Source of the DNA: Multifurca ochricompacta
Lineage: Eukaryota > Basidiomycota > Agaricomycetes > Russulales > Russulaceae
DNA length: 64,000 nt
Reading direction: 5' to 3'
Assembly: GCA_022496185.1 (NCBI GenBank)
Contig: WTXG01000088.1
Coordinates: 62,001 to 126,000, forward strand
The notes under the pieces are model-generated. The model did no database searches and was not told the DNA's origin. It saw only the letters and a list, made by a program, of their open reading frames with translations. Positions 11,017 through 20,906 of this stretch are shown in pieces. Both the position numbers and the translations under genes were made by a program. Each line of letters begins with the position of its first letter. Within the stretch, counting starts at the first letter, position 1.

Positions 11017-11607
11017 TGTTACAATCCCTGCCAAGCAACCCTGTTTTCTTCACTCTTCCCAACGACAACCCCTCTTTACCACCCACCCTACATTTCAGAT
11101 CACGTCTCCGTCCTGGGACCCATCATGTGCTCTCCTCCCATCCCCGTGACCTCCTTTGTACTTGTTGACTCGCTGTTTGCCCATGTTTCCCTTTATCTTG
11201 TTATCTCGTATCTCTTTATCTTTATGACCGGACACTTACTTAATACCCTATCAGAAGCTAGGCTGTACGCCCTCCGCTTTCGTATATTTGGGCCCACCTG
11301 ACCTCATTATCCTTATCTCGTTGACGCCTGTTTACTTACGTATATAAGTCCACTGTAGCTACACTGTAGACCTCAGACTCGACTTATTGAATACATCGGT
11401 GCTTGTCTTCTGGACATCCCCTTTGATCTCTGACTCAGTATCTCAAGTGCTTCCGGCACTTTTCTGTTCAACATCGTCTTAGGGAAGTGCCCCTTTGATG
11501 TTGACTCGTCCCACTTACACTCCAAGAGACCTTATTGGTTTCTTATCTGAACCTATGAACCGCACTGTCACACAAATTGTGTGGAACGTCCCGCACCAGG
11601 CGTAACA
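11017..11607 (+). repeat. 3' LTR of chromovirus copy A (family 1)
   Basis: It begins TGTTACAATCC after a purine-rich tract and ends GGCGTAACA. It is clearly related along its length to the LTRs of copy B and to the solo LTR at 21180, including the TATATAAGTCC box and the AGACTCGACTT segment. Confidence 0.9.
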
Positions 11608-11853
11608 ATCTGACTTCAAAAAGAACCTGTTCTTGATATCAAAACATTCCACAGATCTTGAGAATATTGAGGTTATCAGCAGGTAGGATGTTTCCTTTCA
11701 TATATTCTAGGACATTTTCCATGGCTTGATAAGAACAGAGTGTCACTTGTATATTTAGTTGGATTTTTGAACATTTTTGATGATGCTCATGCTCATACAG
11801 TGCCTCACAAAACTGAGTCAATGTTTTGCACTTTTGCACTGTTTGTTGAATAT

Positions 11854-12509
11854 TGTACAGACGTGGTCCGCGGTGAGTAAGAGGCAAAGTGCGTTTCCCG
11901 AGAGGAGAGAGAGAGACAGAGGAGAGAGGAGGAAGGAAGAAACCCAGGATAACTTTGATGTCGAAGGAGAGATGTCGTTGTACTTTTTGAACTTGCAAAT
12001 ATGTGCTTGCTGGTTCCGTTTGACCTTGCGCTGGACGATGTTGAGGTTCTTTGGCACACAAGAAGAGAAAAGAGAGAGAGAGAGAGAGAGATTCCTAGGT
12101 TGCTTGTTCACTGGCTCGTCTACTACAAGCATTGTATGTACCTTTATATACTTGTGGAGAGACCTAGCTGAAGGAATGTTTTAGAAAATAAACAGAGGTG
12201 AAGCCATGTGGGGTGAACGAAAGTGGAATAAGTAAAAGGGAGTAAGGGAGAAACCGGGTAGCCGGGTGTACGGAAAAGAATAGGCAGGCGGCCCGGAACG
12301 CGCACAATCCCTGTAATATGCTAAGTAAAATTACTTGTACCATAGATCAATCACGCTTTGCACCAGTGTCAGAGTCTGTCCGAAACTAAAGTCAGGCAAA
12401 TGTTAGAAAATTTATTGACAGTATAGTATGGAAGAATGAGAGCAAACGGGTCCTGCCAGAAGTGGTGATGACCGGAGGTTTCGCGTCCAACGCCCGAGCC
12501 ATCCTTACA
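11854..12509. repeat. Candidate solo LTR inside the palindromic mariner element
   Basis: The insert begins TGTACAG and ends CTTACA. The direct repeat atat flanks it (11850-11853, 12510-12513). Subtracting it restores the arm sequence seen at 14310-14320. Its middle resembles 45420-45660 and 54420-54665 (shared motif around TATACTTGTRGAGAGACCTAG), so it belongs to a dispersed family. Only short terminal inverted repeats are visible. Confidence 0.5.
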
Positions 12510-12819
12510 ATATCACATCAGCCAAAACAAATATAAACAAAGTTTTGGTAGACCATAAAAGGTACAAGATAAGGGTTATGTAATGCAACAATGATTATGT
12601 AATTCTGATCAAAACTTGTGGAGCTATGCCCATTTCAAATTGGGGACTCATTGACTCAGTTTTGTGAGTGGGTATCAGAAATATCAGAATCTGATGCTCC
12701 ACCAAATGTACAGCAACCAATCCTTAATATATGGTTACCATAGTTGTCTTAATATTGATGGGACCTGGAATAGAGCTATTTAACCATGGTTTACATTCCC
12801 AGAATATTATAATTTCCCA

Positions 12820-13020
12820 ATGCACCCCACCTCCTCTGCTCAGAAAGAAAACATCCTCTCTCTGGCCTCTGAAGGTCATTCCACTCACACTATTGCCTCC
12901 AGACTCAGCCTCAGCCAGTCCACAGTCTCTAGGACACTCAGAACCCTCCTCCCAACCATCAGTCACCTCATTTTGGTCATCTTTCCAAGCTCTCTGCTAC
13001 CTCTGAACATGCTATCATGA
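12820..13020 (+). pseudogene. Tc1-type transposase N-terminal fragment (helix-turn-helix), left arm
   Basis: The reading frame contains QKENILSLASEGHSTHTIAS and RLSLSQSTVSRTL, a paired-like helix-turn-helix of Tc1/IS630 transposases. It stops after 66 codons; the rest of the domain continues in another frame. The identical protein is encoded on the minus strand at 13804-14004 in the other arm. Confidence 0.8.
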
Positions 13021-13076
13021 TACAAATCACCACAGGAAAGGTTGCCAATGCTGTCCAGGCCACAAAGCACATCAAT

Positions 13077-13357
13077 TAGTGATGTGCCTGGCCCGGCTCA
13101 AAGCCGGAAGCCGGGCCAAGCTGGGCCTGTTTGGGCCGGGCCAAGCCAGGCCGTTGTGACGGCCCAGCAAGGGCTTTGGCCCGGCTCAGAGAAACTAAAA
13201 GCCAAAGCTGCCGGCTCAGGCCGCGGCTTTCAACAGCACATACAAGTGCATTAGCAATCGTCAAAATCAGTAGAAATCTGATCACAAAGTGGTTGATTTG
13301 GGTCACGTGATCATGTTTATCGCGGCATTTGGGCCAAGCCGGGCCGGAACATCACTA
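13077..13357. mobile_element. Small hAT-type MITE, GC-rich (281 bp)
   Basis: Its ends are TAGTGATGT and ACATCACTA, flanked by the 8 bp duplication acatcaat (13069-13076, 13358-13365). The interior is made of CCGGGCC/GGCCCGG motifs. Similar GC-rich stretches occur at 41866-42010 and near 46885-46935. It has no coding capacity. Confidence 0.88.
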
Positions 13358-13426
13358 ACATCAATTCCATCATCCCCAACCATGTCTCTTCACAAACTGT
13401 GCACTGGGTTCTTAAACAACATTCAT

Positions 13427-13807
13427 TCAAGGCTGTAACAAAGAAGAAAAGGCCACTACTCTCTGCAGTACATTGCAAGAAGCACTTAGCCTTTGCTTTG
13501 AAGTACAGAGAGTGGACTGTGGAGGACTGGCATCTGACCCAAACCTGTTGATTTTGGTCTCATCTGACCAAATCACCCTCTTCCAGTCCTCCATAGTCCA
13601 GTTTTGGTACTTCAAAGCAAAGGCTAAGTGCTTCTTGCAATGTACTGCAGAGAGTAGTGGCCTTTTCTTCTTTGTTACAGCCTTGAATGAATGTTGTTTA
13701 AGAACCCAGTGCACAGTTTGTGAAGAGACATGGTTGGGGATGATGGAATTGATGTGCTTTGTGGCCTGGACAGCATTGGCAACCTTTCCTGTGGTGATTT
13801 GTATCAT
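13427..13807 (-). pseudogene. Tc1-type transposase fragment reaching the first catalytic Asp
   Basis: The minus-strand frame contains a second DNA-binding segment and then DWKRVIWSDETKINRFG, which holds the first Asp of the Tc1 DDE catalytic core. The sequence then crosses the palindrome centre into antisense sequence, so the second Asp and the Glu are missing. The fragment is therefore non-functional. Confidence 0.8.
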
Positions 13808-14004
13808 GATAGCATGTTCAGAGGTAGCAGAGAGCTTGGAAAGATGACCAAAATGAGGTGACTGATGGTTGGGAGGAGGGTTCTGAGTGTCCTAGAGACT
13901 GTGGACTGGCTGAGGCTGAGTCTGGAGGCAATAGTGTGAGTGGAATGACCTTCAGAGGCCAGAGAGAGGATGTTTTCTTTCTGAGCAGAGGAGGTGGGGT
14001 GCAT
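13804..14004 (-). pseudogene. Tc1-type transposase N-terminal fragment, right arm
   Basis: It encodes exactly the same 66 residues as 12820-13020, in inverted orientation. It joins 13427-13807 as the uninterrupted right-arm half of the transposase. Confidence 0.8.
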
Positions 14005-14368
14005 TGGGAAATTATAATATTCTGGGAATGTAAACCATGGTTAAATAGCTCTATTCCAGGTCCCATCAATATTAAGACAACTATGGTAACCATATATTAA
14101 GGATTGGTTGCTGTACATTTGGTGGAGCATCAGATTCTGATATTTCTGATACCCACTCACAAAACTGAGTCAATGAGTCCCCAATTTGAAATGGGCATAG
14201 CTCCACAAGTTTTGATCAGAATTACATAATCATTGTTGCATTACATAACCCTTATCTTGTACCTTTTATGGTCTACCAAAACTTTGTTTATATTTGTTTT
14301 GGCTGATGTGATATTCAACAAACAGTGCAAAAGTGCAAAACATTGACTCAGTTTTGTGAGGCACTGTA

Positions 14369-14753
14369 TATTACAGTCACGTGCCCACGTGACCGGGTAA
14401 ATTACTGCCTCCCACAGCAGCCCAGTAATTTACTGGTAAATATTGGGTTGGTAAAAAAGTGAATATTTTTTCCGCAACCCTAGCGAGTCCTCCAATGTCA
14501 CAAGACCAAGACACACATGATGATCAAGATGGGACTTGCTCTAAGCACGCTCAATAAACAGTCGCAACGGTGTTATTCGATTCCACAATGATATATCATA
14601 GGTCCTACATGTGGACGCTTTAACGTCATTATCCGAATCAACCAAGTATCTTCCTCATCACCCTAACATGACTAATCAAGGTCACTCAAAATGCTGCGCG
14701 AAAGCAGGACCACAGCAGCAAGCAAATCTTCCGGTCTGGGGAAGTAAATCCTG
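14369..14753. other. Spacer between the mariner palindrome and the repeat-protein gene
   Basis: I see no gene. It holds a short AGTAATTTAC-type inverted repeat (about 14395-14440) and forms the 3' flank of the minus-strand gene that ends at 14754. Confidence 0.5.
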
Positions 14754-17141
14754 TCAATATAGTATGCTTTTCCTAGGAGGAGATGCACCGTACGCTACGC
14801 CGTCGTCCCTTTCAAGGAGCCCCGGGGAGATAATAAACGGAGGGCGGATGACCGTGCGCTCGGAGACTTCGCTGTCGCGATCGAAAACGCTGGACGGGTG
14901 GCTCTGCTGAAACTCGGAAACAAAGTCGGCAAATCCATCGATGAAATCTCGGGAGAAGACTTCGTTCGGATGGCTCGCAAAGAACTTGTCAAAGAAGTCA
15001 TTGACGGCACGCGGCCCTGTAAAATTCAGATTAATGACGCCAAATTCAGGGAGGAGAGATAATCTGAACAAATACGCACAAATGGGAGTATTTGGGAGGG
15101 GTTCGTTGGGATTGTCAGACGCGGAACCACTCGTGCCAGATCGCTCAGACACGATGTCGGCACGCCGCCCTGTGAAATTCAAATTAATGACGCCGTTTTC
15201 GAGGAAAAATAGTCTGAAGAAATATACGCACAGATTGGTGTATTCGGGAGGGGCGCGTTTGGATCGGGATTGTCGGACGCAGAACCACTCGTGCCAGATC
15301 GCTCAGACACCAAGCCAGCACGCCGCCCTGTGAAATTCAAATTAATGACGCCGATTTCAAGGAGGAAAAATAGTCTGAAGAAATATACGCACAGATGGGT
15401 GTATTTGGGAGGGGCGCGTTGGGATCGTCAGACGCGGAGCCACTTGTGCCAGATCGCTCAGACACGATGCCGGCACGCCGCCCTGTGAAATTCAAATTAA
15501 TGACGCCGATTTCAAGGAGGAAAAATAGTCTGAATAAATATACGCACAGATGGGTGTATTTGGGAGGGGCGCGTTGGGATCGTCAGACGCGGAGCCACTT
15601 GTGCCAGATCGCTCAGACACGATGCCGGCACGCCGCCCTGTGAAATTCAAATTAATGACGCCGATTTCAGGGAGGAGAAATAGTCTGAATAAATATACGC
15701 ACAGATGGGTGTATTTGGGAGGGGCGCGTTTGGATCGGGGTTGTCAGACGCAGAACCACTCGTGCCGGATCGCTCAGACACGATGCCGGCACGCCGCCCT
15801 GTAAGATTCAGATTAATGACGCCGATTTCAAGGAGGAAAAATAGTCTGAATAAATATACGCACAGATGGGTGTATTCGGGAGGGGCGCGTTTGGATCGGG
15901 ATTGTCAGACGCAGAACCACTCGTGCCAGATCGCTCAGACACGATGTCGGCACGCCGCCCTGTAAAATTCAGATTAATGACGTCGATTTCAAGGAGGAAA
16001 AATAGTCTGAATAAATATACGCACAGATGGGTGTATTCGGGAGGGGCGCGTTTGGATCGGGGTTGTCAGACGCAGAACCACTTGTGCCAGATCGCTCAGA
16101 CACCAAGCCGGCACGCCGCCCTGTAAAATTCAGATTAATGACGCTGATTTCAAGGAGGAAAAATAGTCTGAATAAATATACGCACAGATTGGTGTATTTG
16201 GGAGGGGCGCGTTTGGATCGGGGTTGTCAGACGCTGAACCACTCGTGCCAGATCGCTCAGACACGATGCCGGCACGCCGCCCTGTAAAATTCAAATTAAT
16301 GACGCCGATTTCAAGGAGGAAAAATAGTCTGAAGAAATATACGCACAGATGGGTGTATTTGGGAGGGGCGCGTTGGGATTGGGATCGTCAGACGCAGAAC
16401 CACTCGTGCCAGATCGCTCAGACACGATGCCGGCACGCCGCCCTGTAAAATTCAGATTAATGACGCCGATTTCAAGGAGGAAAAATGGTCTGAAGAAATA
16501 TACGCACAGATGGGTGTATTTGGGAGGGGCGCGTTTGGATCGGGATTGTCAGACGCAGAACCACTCGTGCCAGATCGCTCAGACACGATGCCGGCACGCC
16601 GCCCTGTAAGATTCAAATTAATGACGCCGATTTCAAGGAGGAAAAATAGTCTGAATAAATATACGCACAGATGGGTGTATTTGGGAGGGGCGCGTTGGGA
16701 TCGGGGTTGTCAGACGCAGAACCACTTGTGCCAGATCGCTCAGACACCAAGCCAGCACGCCGCCCTGTAAAATTCAAATTAATGACGCCGATTTCAAGGA
16801 GGAAAAATAGTCTGAAGAAATATACGCACAGATGGGTGTATTCGGGAGGGGCGCGTTGGGATCGGGGTTGTCAGACGCAGAACCACTCGTGCCGGATCGC
16901 TCAGACACGATGCCGGCACGCCGCCCTGTAAGATTCAGATTAATGACGCCGATTTCAAGGAGGAAAAATAGTCTGAATAAATATACGCACAGATAGGTGT
17001 ATTTGGGAGGGGCGCGTTTGGATCGGGATTGTCAGACGCAGAACCACTCGTGCCGGATCGTTCAGACACTAAACTAGATGCGGCTAATGAAGGAGAGGCA
17101 GCCAAGGCCAGAAGAACGTAGGCAGCAACAGAGGAACGCAT
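14754..17141 (-). CDS. Secreted repeat proprotein encoded by a tandem exon-intron array (candidate kexin-processed precursor)
   Basis: The ATG at 17141 opens a signal peptide (MRSSVAAYVLLALAASPSLA) followed by a partial repeat. Twelve internal exons follow on the minus strand: 16830-16925, 16669-16764, 16508-16603, 16347-16442, 16186-16281, 16025-16120, 15864-15959, 15703-15798, 15548-15637, 15393-15482, 15232-15327 and 15080-15169. The last exon is 14754-15016. Each internal exon is 96 or 90 nt, phase 1 on both sides, and encodes a 32 or 30 residue unit starting W-R-R-A-G/D and running through SERSGTSGSASDNP and PLPNTPI. Introns are 62-65 nt, with donor GTGCGT, branch-like CTGAAT/TTAAT and acceptor CAG. 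The spliced CDS is 1548 nt (515 residues). The unique C-terminal part starts W-P-R-A and is rich in Phe, Asp and Ser. The dibasic RR in each unit suggests Kex2 cleavage into about 12 peptides, as in fungal KEP, pheromone and RiPP precursors; this is inference. No tailoring enzyme lies nearby. A cell-wall or effector-like repeat protein is the alternative. Confidence 0.72.
15017..16990 (-). repeat. Tandem array of intron+exon units, period 155-161 bp
   Basis: About 12.5 direct units, each one intron plus one exon of the gene above. Units have 161 bp (96 nt exon + 65 nt intron) or 155 bp (90 + 65), with two slightly shorter introns (62, 63 nt) at the 3' end of the gene. Introns and exons are about equally conserved between units. 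The most diverged units lie at the 3' end, so the array probably grew by unequal exchange near its 5' side. Confidence 0.92.
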
Positions 17142-17370
17142 TGTTGGAGTCAAAAGGAAAGTTGATAGTTTGTCGTAGACGAAAAGTGAGCGAAAAGCGG
17201 TAAGACGAGGTCGTGAAAACGAATAAAAATGGCTAGTAAGCCATAGTGAGCAATGTGACAAGACAGGAAAATAAGAGGGAGGGACAACTCACCAACCAGT
17301 GCCTTGGAAAGGAAAGGAAAAGAAATGCAACTGTGAGCTGAAGCTGGAGTATTACAGACCCTCCTAAGTC

Positions 17371-17382
17371 CCCTTTTATAGA
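17371..17382 (-). promoter_or_regulatory. TATA box of the repeat-proprotein gene
   Basis: The minus strand reads CTATAAAAGGG about 230 bp upstream of the ATG. The leader between them contains a possible 60 nt intron (17233-17292, GTGAGT...CTAG). Confidence 0.5.
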
Positions 17383-18117
17383 GCGCCAGGAAGCCACTGC
17401 AGCAGAGGCACGAGCTCAGCAATTGGTACCACCAAATTACGTTCAGAGAGTAGTGGTCATGCTTCACGTCTTTCTTCGCCGATGTGCATGATACTACCAA
17501 TGGTAATTGATGGCATCATGCTCAATTGAAGCGCCATAAGAATTGACACCCTCCCTGGCCGCCTCACTTGGCCCGACATCTTTGGAAATTTTTTGAGCAG
17601 GGAACGGATCAGGTAGGCTGGACCGGACCAGAGGTGACTGACCGGTGTTGATTATAAACTCGCTCGTTAGATCAGAATCAAGCAGCATGTGAATTAAACG
17701 AAGTGTTGTCAGCGGTGGAATGAGTAGGTCTCCAACATTTTATGACTTTTGACGGTTTCCAAAAAGGGGGGATTTTTCTTTTTCTTTTTCTTTTTTCAAT
17801 CACTAAAATTAAATTAAAAGGAAAAGACAGAAGTGGATGTGGATAACCGGTGCAAGACAAACTTAAGTGGACATTGTAATATATTTACTGACATTCCACT
17901 CATTTATTATGATTACTATAATTAAGATACAATCCTTTATGACTACAGCACAGTACACTCTTTACAGTATTTAAGGACAGTATTTCTGTATCTTACACTT
18001 CAGTTTTGACCTTTCACAACTGAAGTCTTTACTGCGCGTGTAGCTAACATTATTTGTGTAGTTATCTTGCCACCCGTTTAGGTAAAGACTAATTAATATA
18101 CCATTCACAATTAATTC
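17383..18117. other. Intergenic region between the repeat gene and a LINE fragment
   Basis: No gene is recognised. It contains a CCGGACC-rich patch (17615-17650) resembling sequence near 43490, a T/C-rich tract (17770-17800) and AT-rich DNA. 18060-18090 resembles 18745-18775, probably host sequence on both sides of the LINE fragment. Confidence 0.4.
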
Positions 18118-18731
18118 CGTGCCGTGCCTAACTCTGGTCCACCGCGCCGCATACCACCTCGGCACCGATGCGCCTAGCCACCGGGCATGCATTCACTCCC
18201 GATTACTCGGAGCAAGTTTAATCCGACGCTCCCTGCCTCAGACCGCGCCTGCCTGTTCGACAACTCCACCCCAGCTACGTTCATTCATGTCATGCTTCAC
18301 TGTTCCCTGTACGCCGCCCCCCCGCGCGTCTTACGGCATTACCCCCCAAGACTTGGGTGACCTTTCCTGGCTCCATGTCTTCAATCACAAACGCCACGTC
18401 GAATCCCTCCTGGGATTCGTCTAAGACACGCAGGCCTTCTTCAAACCCGTCTCATCGCCGAGGCCGAGAGAACCGGATTAAGTCGGGTCGGTCACTTGGG
18501 TTGACGGGTAAGTGGTCTCTGTTTACTTGTGCTTCCCATACGGCCTTTGGTTTCCTTTGTGCCCTCTCCACTGGCACACTCATAGCCTACACTGCACCAT
18601 GATGTTCATGTCGACTCCACTCTTTGTTTATCCACACAGTAGTTACATTGTCCAGTAGATGTAGCTGTGTGATTTGGTGCCATCCTGAAGCACCTAATAA
18701 AATTGATTCCAAAAAAAACAAAAAAAAAACA
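18118..18731 (+). mobile_element. 5'-truncated LINE copy (C-terminal end of ORF2 plus 3' UTR)
   Basis: The plus strand encodes a degenerate match to the C-terminus of the full-length LINE: a FNHKRHVESLL segment against FNHRGTVGHLL, then a stretch ending in PRPREPD and a stop, against RRPREPD. The 3' UTR ends with the shared tail (GTAGTTACATTG ... AATAAAATTGATTC) and an A-rich stretch. Flanks attcacaattaattc and attcataattgaatt look like a degraded target duplication. Confidence 0.7.
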
Positions 18732-18738
18732 TTCATAA

Positions 18739-19167
18739 TTGAATTATCTTGCTACTCGTTTAGGTAGAGCCTATCTAACCTCAGCTGTGTTTATTACCTT
18801 TGCCACCACCCTCCTTTTATTACCTGCAATGGACCCGGGCCGCCTTCAGGCCTATAAGCGACCTCGGGATTTGATCGGGGAGCTGGGCCTCTGGTACGTG
18901 GTCTGTCTTTGTTTCCCCTGTTGCCCCTGTCGCTCTTTACCATCACTACCTCGACGGGCCGACCCCGGTGAGGTCTGCCTTTCCTTGCCCTTACCTGAGC
19001 CTTACTCTATTTTTTCCCTCAGGTTTTCCATGGGTAGTGTAATCTCTACTTGCACCTCTTTCCTGTCCATCTTACAGTAGTTACTATGTACCTTGTAGTA
19101 GCCGCACGGCTTAGGCTTTGTCCTTGCAAGCACTTAATAAAGTCAAATTCAAAAATAGAAAAAGAAG
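18739..19167 (+). mobile_element. 5'-truncated LINE copy (mostly 3' UTR)
   Basis: It ends in the same family tail (CAGTAGTTACTATGTACC ... GCACTTAATAAAGTCAAATTC followed by A-rich sequence). The 5' limit is uncertain. No ORF of note. Confidence 0.6.
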
Positions 19168-19409
19168 CGCAGGTCCCTGTCCACCTTCCTCCTCTGTGAT
19201 CCGTAATCAAAATTGACCCGCGACCGGGAATGATCGGTGTTCAGTCTTCGCCATCACGTGTCTTGTAGCGTTGGCAATGACCATTGAACATTGGAGATGG
19301 GTATCAGTGAGAGACGCTCCTCTGTAATTCAACACTACGACGGCATGGCACATGAGAGTAAAGTTAAAAAGACAGTACAGTACATAGCATTAATGTCTTT
19401 GCCTGTGAT

Positions 19410-20636
19410 TCAGGCATCAGAAACCAATAGCTTCAACGTTCGCTCGGGCTCATCCCAATGACCCTTAAGTCCATATTGTCCGAATTAGAAGAAAGATTAT
19501 CCAGCGTGATAGCAATTCACTTACACAATGATTCGCACCACTCATGCGCACAATGGAATGCCTCCTTACCTGCTTATCCAACTCCTTCGCCGACTCTATT
19601 TCCGCATTGAATGACCAAATACCCCATGGCATTTGCCATAGAGAGCGGTCGCACCAAAAATACCTGAATTCCACATTGCACCATCCATCCTCAGTACCAT
19701 CGGGAACGAAAACCGCGCTCATGCGAAGTCGCTCGAAGAGCCCGCTTTTAAGACCATTTCGGAGAAGTAACATATCTACTCCATCAGGCAACGAAGGCGG
19801 TACGTAGAAGGCCAACTCAATGTCTTCAGCTGACATTGCAAGAATCGTAGGACGAGGGTCGTCCAATGCAGTACGTGACAGTGTTTCCAATGTCTCACCA
19901 TGCGTGTAATAACTTGTGCCCACAATGGAAACGATTTCATGTCGTCATCCTTGCCCTCGGATAGGTAGTAATACCCATCAGGAGCTGGATATCCCATGGC
20001 GATTGACGGAGGATCTAGAAAGGTCCATTTCCATCTCAGGGCAATGTTTCCATGGTCTCGCACCATAGCCATAGTCACCGAGACGCACCATATGCAATGA
20101 CTCGTCGGATGTACCTGCTTAGTTCAATATCATCTGCCTCGAAACTGGGAGCATAAGCGAGGAACGCCGTCATAAATGCAGCGCCAAGTGACCAGCCTGC
20201 CAGAATGATGCTATTCGTAGGTAGATCCTCTGACTTCACGATCTCGCAAAGGAAGTCGTAAAGCTCTTTAGTACGTGCTTTCATGAAGAGGTCAGCATTC
20301 TCTGATGTCTCTGGGGTGTCATGTGTTGCGGAAGCAATGATAGCGTGGTCTTGGTCACTGAATGGATCAGAACCTGGATATCCACGTCTGTTGATGAGAA
20401 TGATACGTGCGCCAACGACTTTTGCAAGTGGTAAAAAGTGCTTGAAAAACTCTGGGATGTAAAGAGACTTGAACCAAGGAGGTTGAAGAGAGTGAAAAGA
20501 GAGAAAATAAGCTACCTGCGGTCACTGAGAGACCATGTAACATAAGGAGTGTAGGATAATATTTTTGGTTGGTGAACGGAGGGCCAGTGTCTAGGAAGGC
20601 AAATACGCCAAGCTTTTTCCAGTTGTTGTTTGACAT
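19410..20636 (-). pseudogene. Alpha/beta-hydrolase-fold protein, one single-base frameshift
   Basis: Four exons on the minus strand: 20516-20636, 20089-20451, 19525-20014 and 19410-19463, with introns of 64, 74 and 61 nt. The product, about 342 residues, has the oxyanion-loop LMLHG, an INRRGYPGSDPFS segment, the nucleophile elbow AGWSLGAAF (G-x-S-x-G) and a C-terminal histidine at GHWDEPERTL, which needs the last intron removed. The class is a serine hydrolase (esterase/lipase or similar); substrate unknown. The frame breaks once, near 19925-19930, between FPLW and TSYYTHGETL. Total exon length is exactly one base short of a multiple of three, so a one-base deletion or sequencing error explains it; otherwise the gene looks intact. 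The full-length LINE inserted 122 bp upstream of its ATG. Confidence 0.75.
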
Positions 20637-20749
20637 TAAGGGAAAAGGGATAGTTGGAGAGGATTGAACGAAGTGAACACAGACAAGTGACACGGGTTGA
20701 TACTGGAGATGCCGGCCCGAACCAACAATTCTTGTACGTGTTTAATCAT

Positions 20750-20757
20750 TTATAAGA
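20750..20757 (-). promoter_or_regulatory. Candidate TATA box of the hydrolase gene, inside the LINE target duplication
   Basis: The minus strand reads TTATAAAT about 115 bp upstream of the ATG. It lies within the 16 bp duplicated target (20743-20758), so the gene kept the box while the sequence further upstream was moved to 36415 and beyond. Confidence 0.4.
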
Positions 20758-20906
20758 TCATCCTTCTTTGTCTTGAACCACCACCATCAAGCTTGAGCCT
20801 TGCTCGCTTTGGGGTGTTTTAGTCTAGCATAGAAGTTGTGAATCCAAGTCTTTGTCGTTCCTCTCATTGCACACCCTCACAGTGCACCTCGCCCTACCTG
20901 CCCTCA

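Larger units (their letters stand above)
1..11607 (+). mobile_element. Ty3/gypsy chromovirus copy A (family 1), 3' part, nested host of two later insertions
   Basis: The window opens inside the integrase of a plus-strand LTR retrotransposon. Its parts in order are the integrase core, a chromodomain, a third ORF, a purine-rich tract and a 3' LTR at 11017-11607; the 5' LTR, gag and most of pol lie outside the window. The same order occurs in copy B (28877-36322), which allows the insertions to be subtracted. A hAT-type foldback element (575-1723) and a complete second retrotransposon (3531-10985) interrupt it, each with a clean target duplication. The sequence on either side of the second insertion matches the uninterrupted join in copy B. 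Confidence 0.9.
11798..14366. mobile_element. Palindromic Tc1/mariner-type element with two nested insertions
   Basis: The ends are inverted copies of CAGTGCCTCACAAAACTGAG, flanked by TA, as for Tc1/mariner elements. The whole element is a giant inverted repeat with its centre near 13545. Each arm (about 830 bp once insertions are removed) carries the same N-terminal transposase fragment pointing inward. The left arm has been opened twice: by a 656 bp LTR-like insert (11854-12509) and by a 281 bp hAT MITE (13077-13357). The right arm is uninterrupted. Confidence 0.85.

Noticed and set aside
15270..16931. Series of overlapping 72-86 codon plus-strand ORFs across the array
   Set aside because: They overlap each other, have no shared start context, and are antisense shadows of the minus-strand exon-intron units, whose splice signals are conserved.
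15000..17060. CRISPR-like or satellite tandem array
   Set aside because: The 155-161 bp units contain conserved splice donors, acceptors and open exons on the minus strand in frame with a signal peptide and a terminal exon, and there are no short repeats with variable spacers.
14754..17141. RiPP cluster with tailoring enzymes
   Set aside because: Neighbouring sequence is transposons and an alpha/beta hydrolase; no UstY-like oxidase, tyrosinase or methyltransferase is visible, so only a precursor-like gene is claimed.
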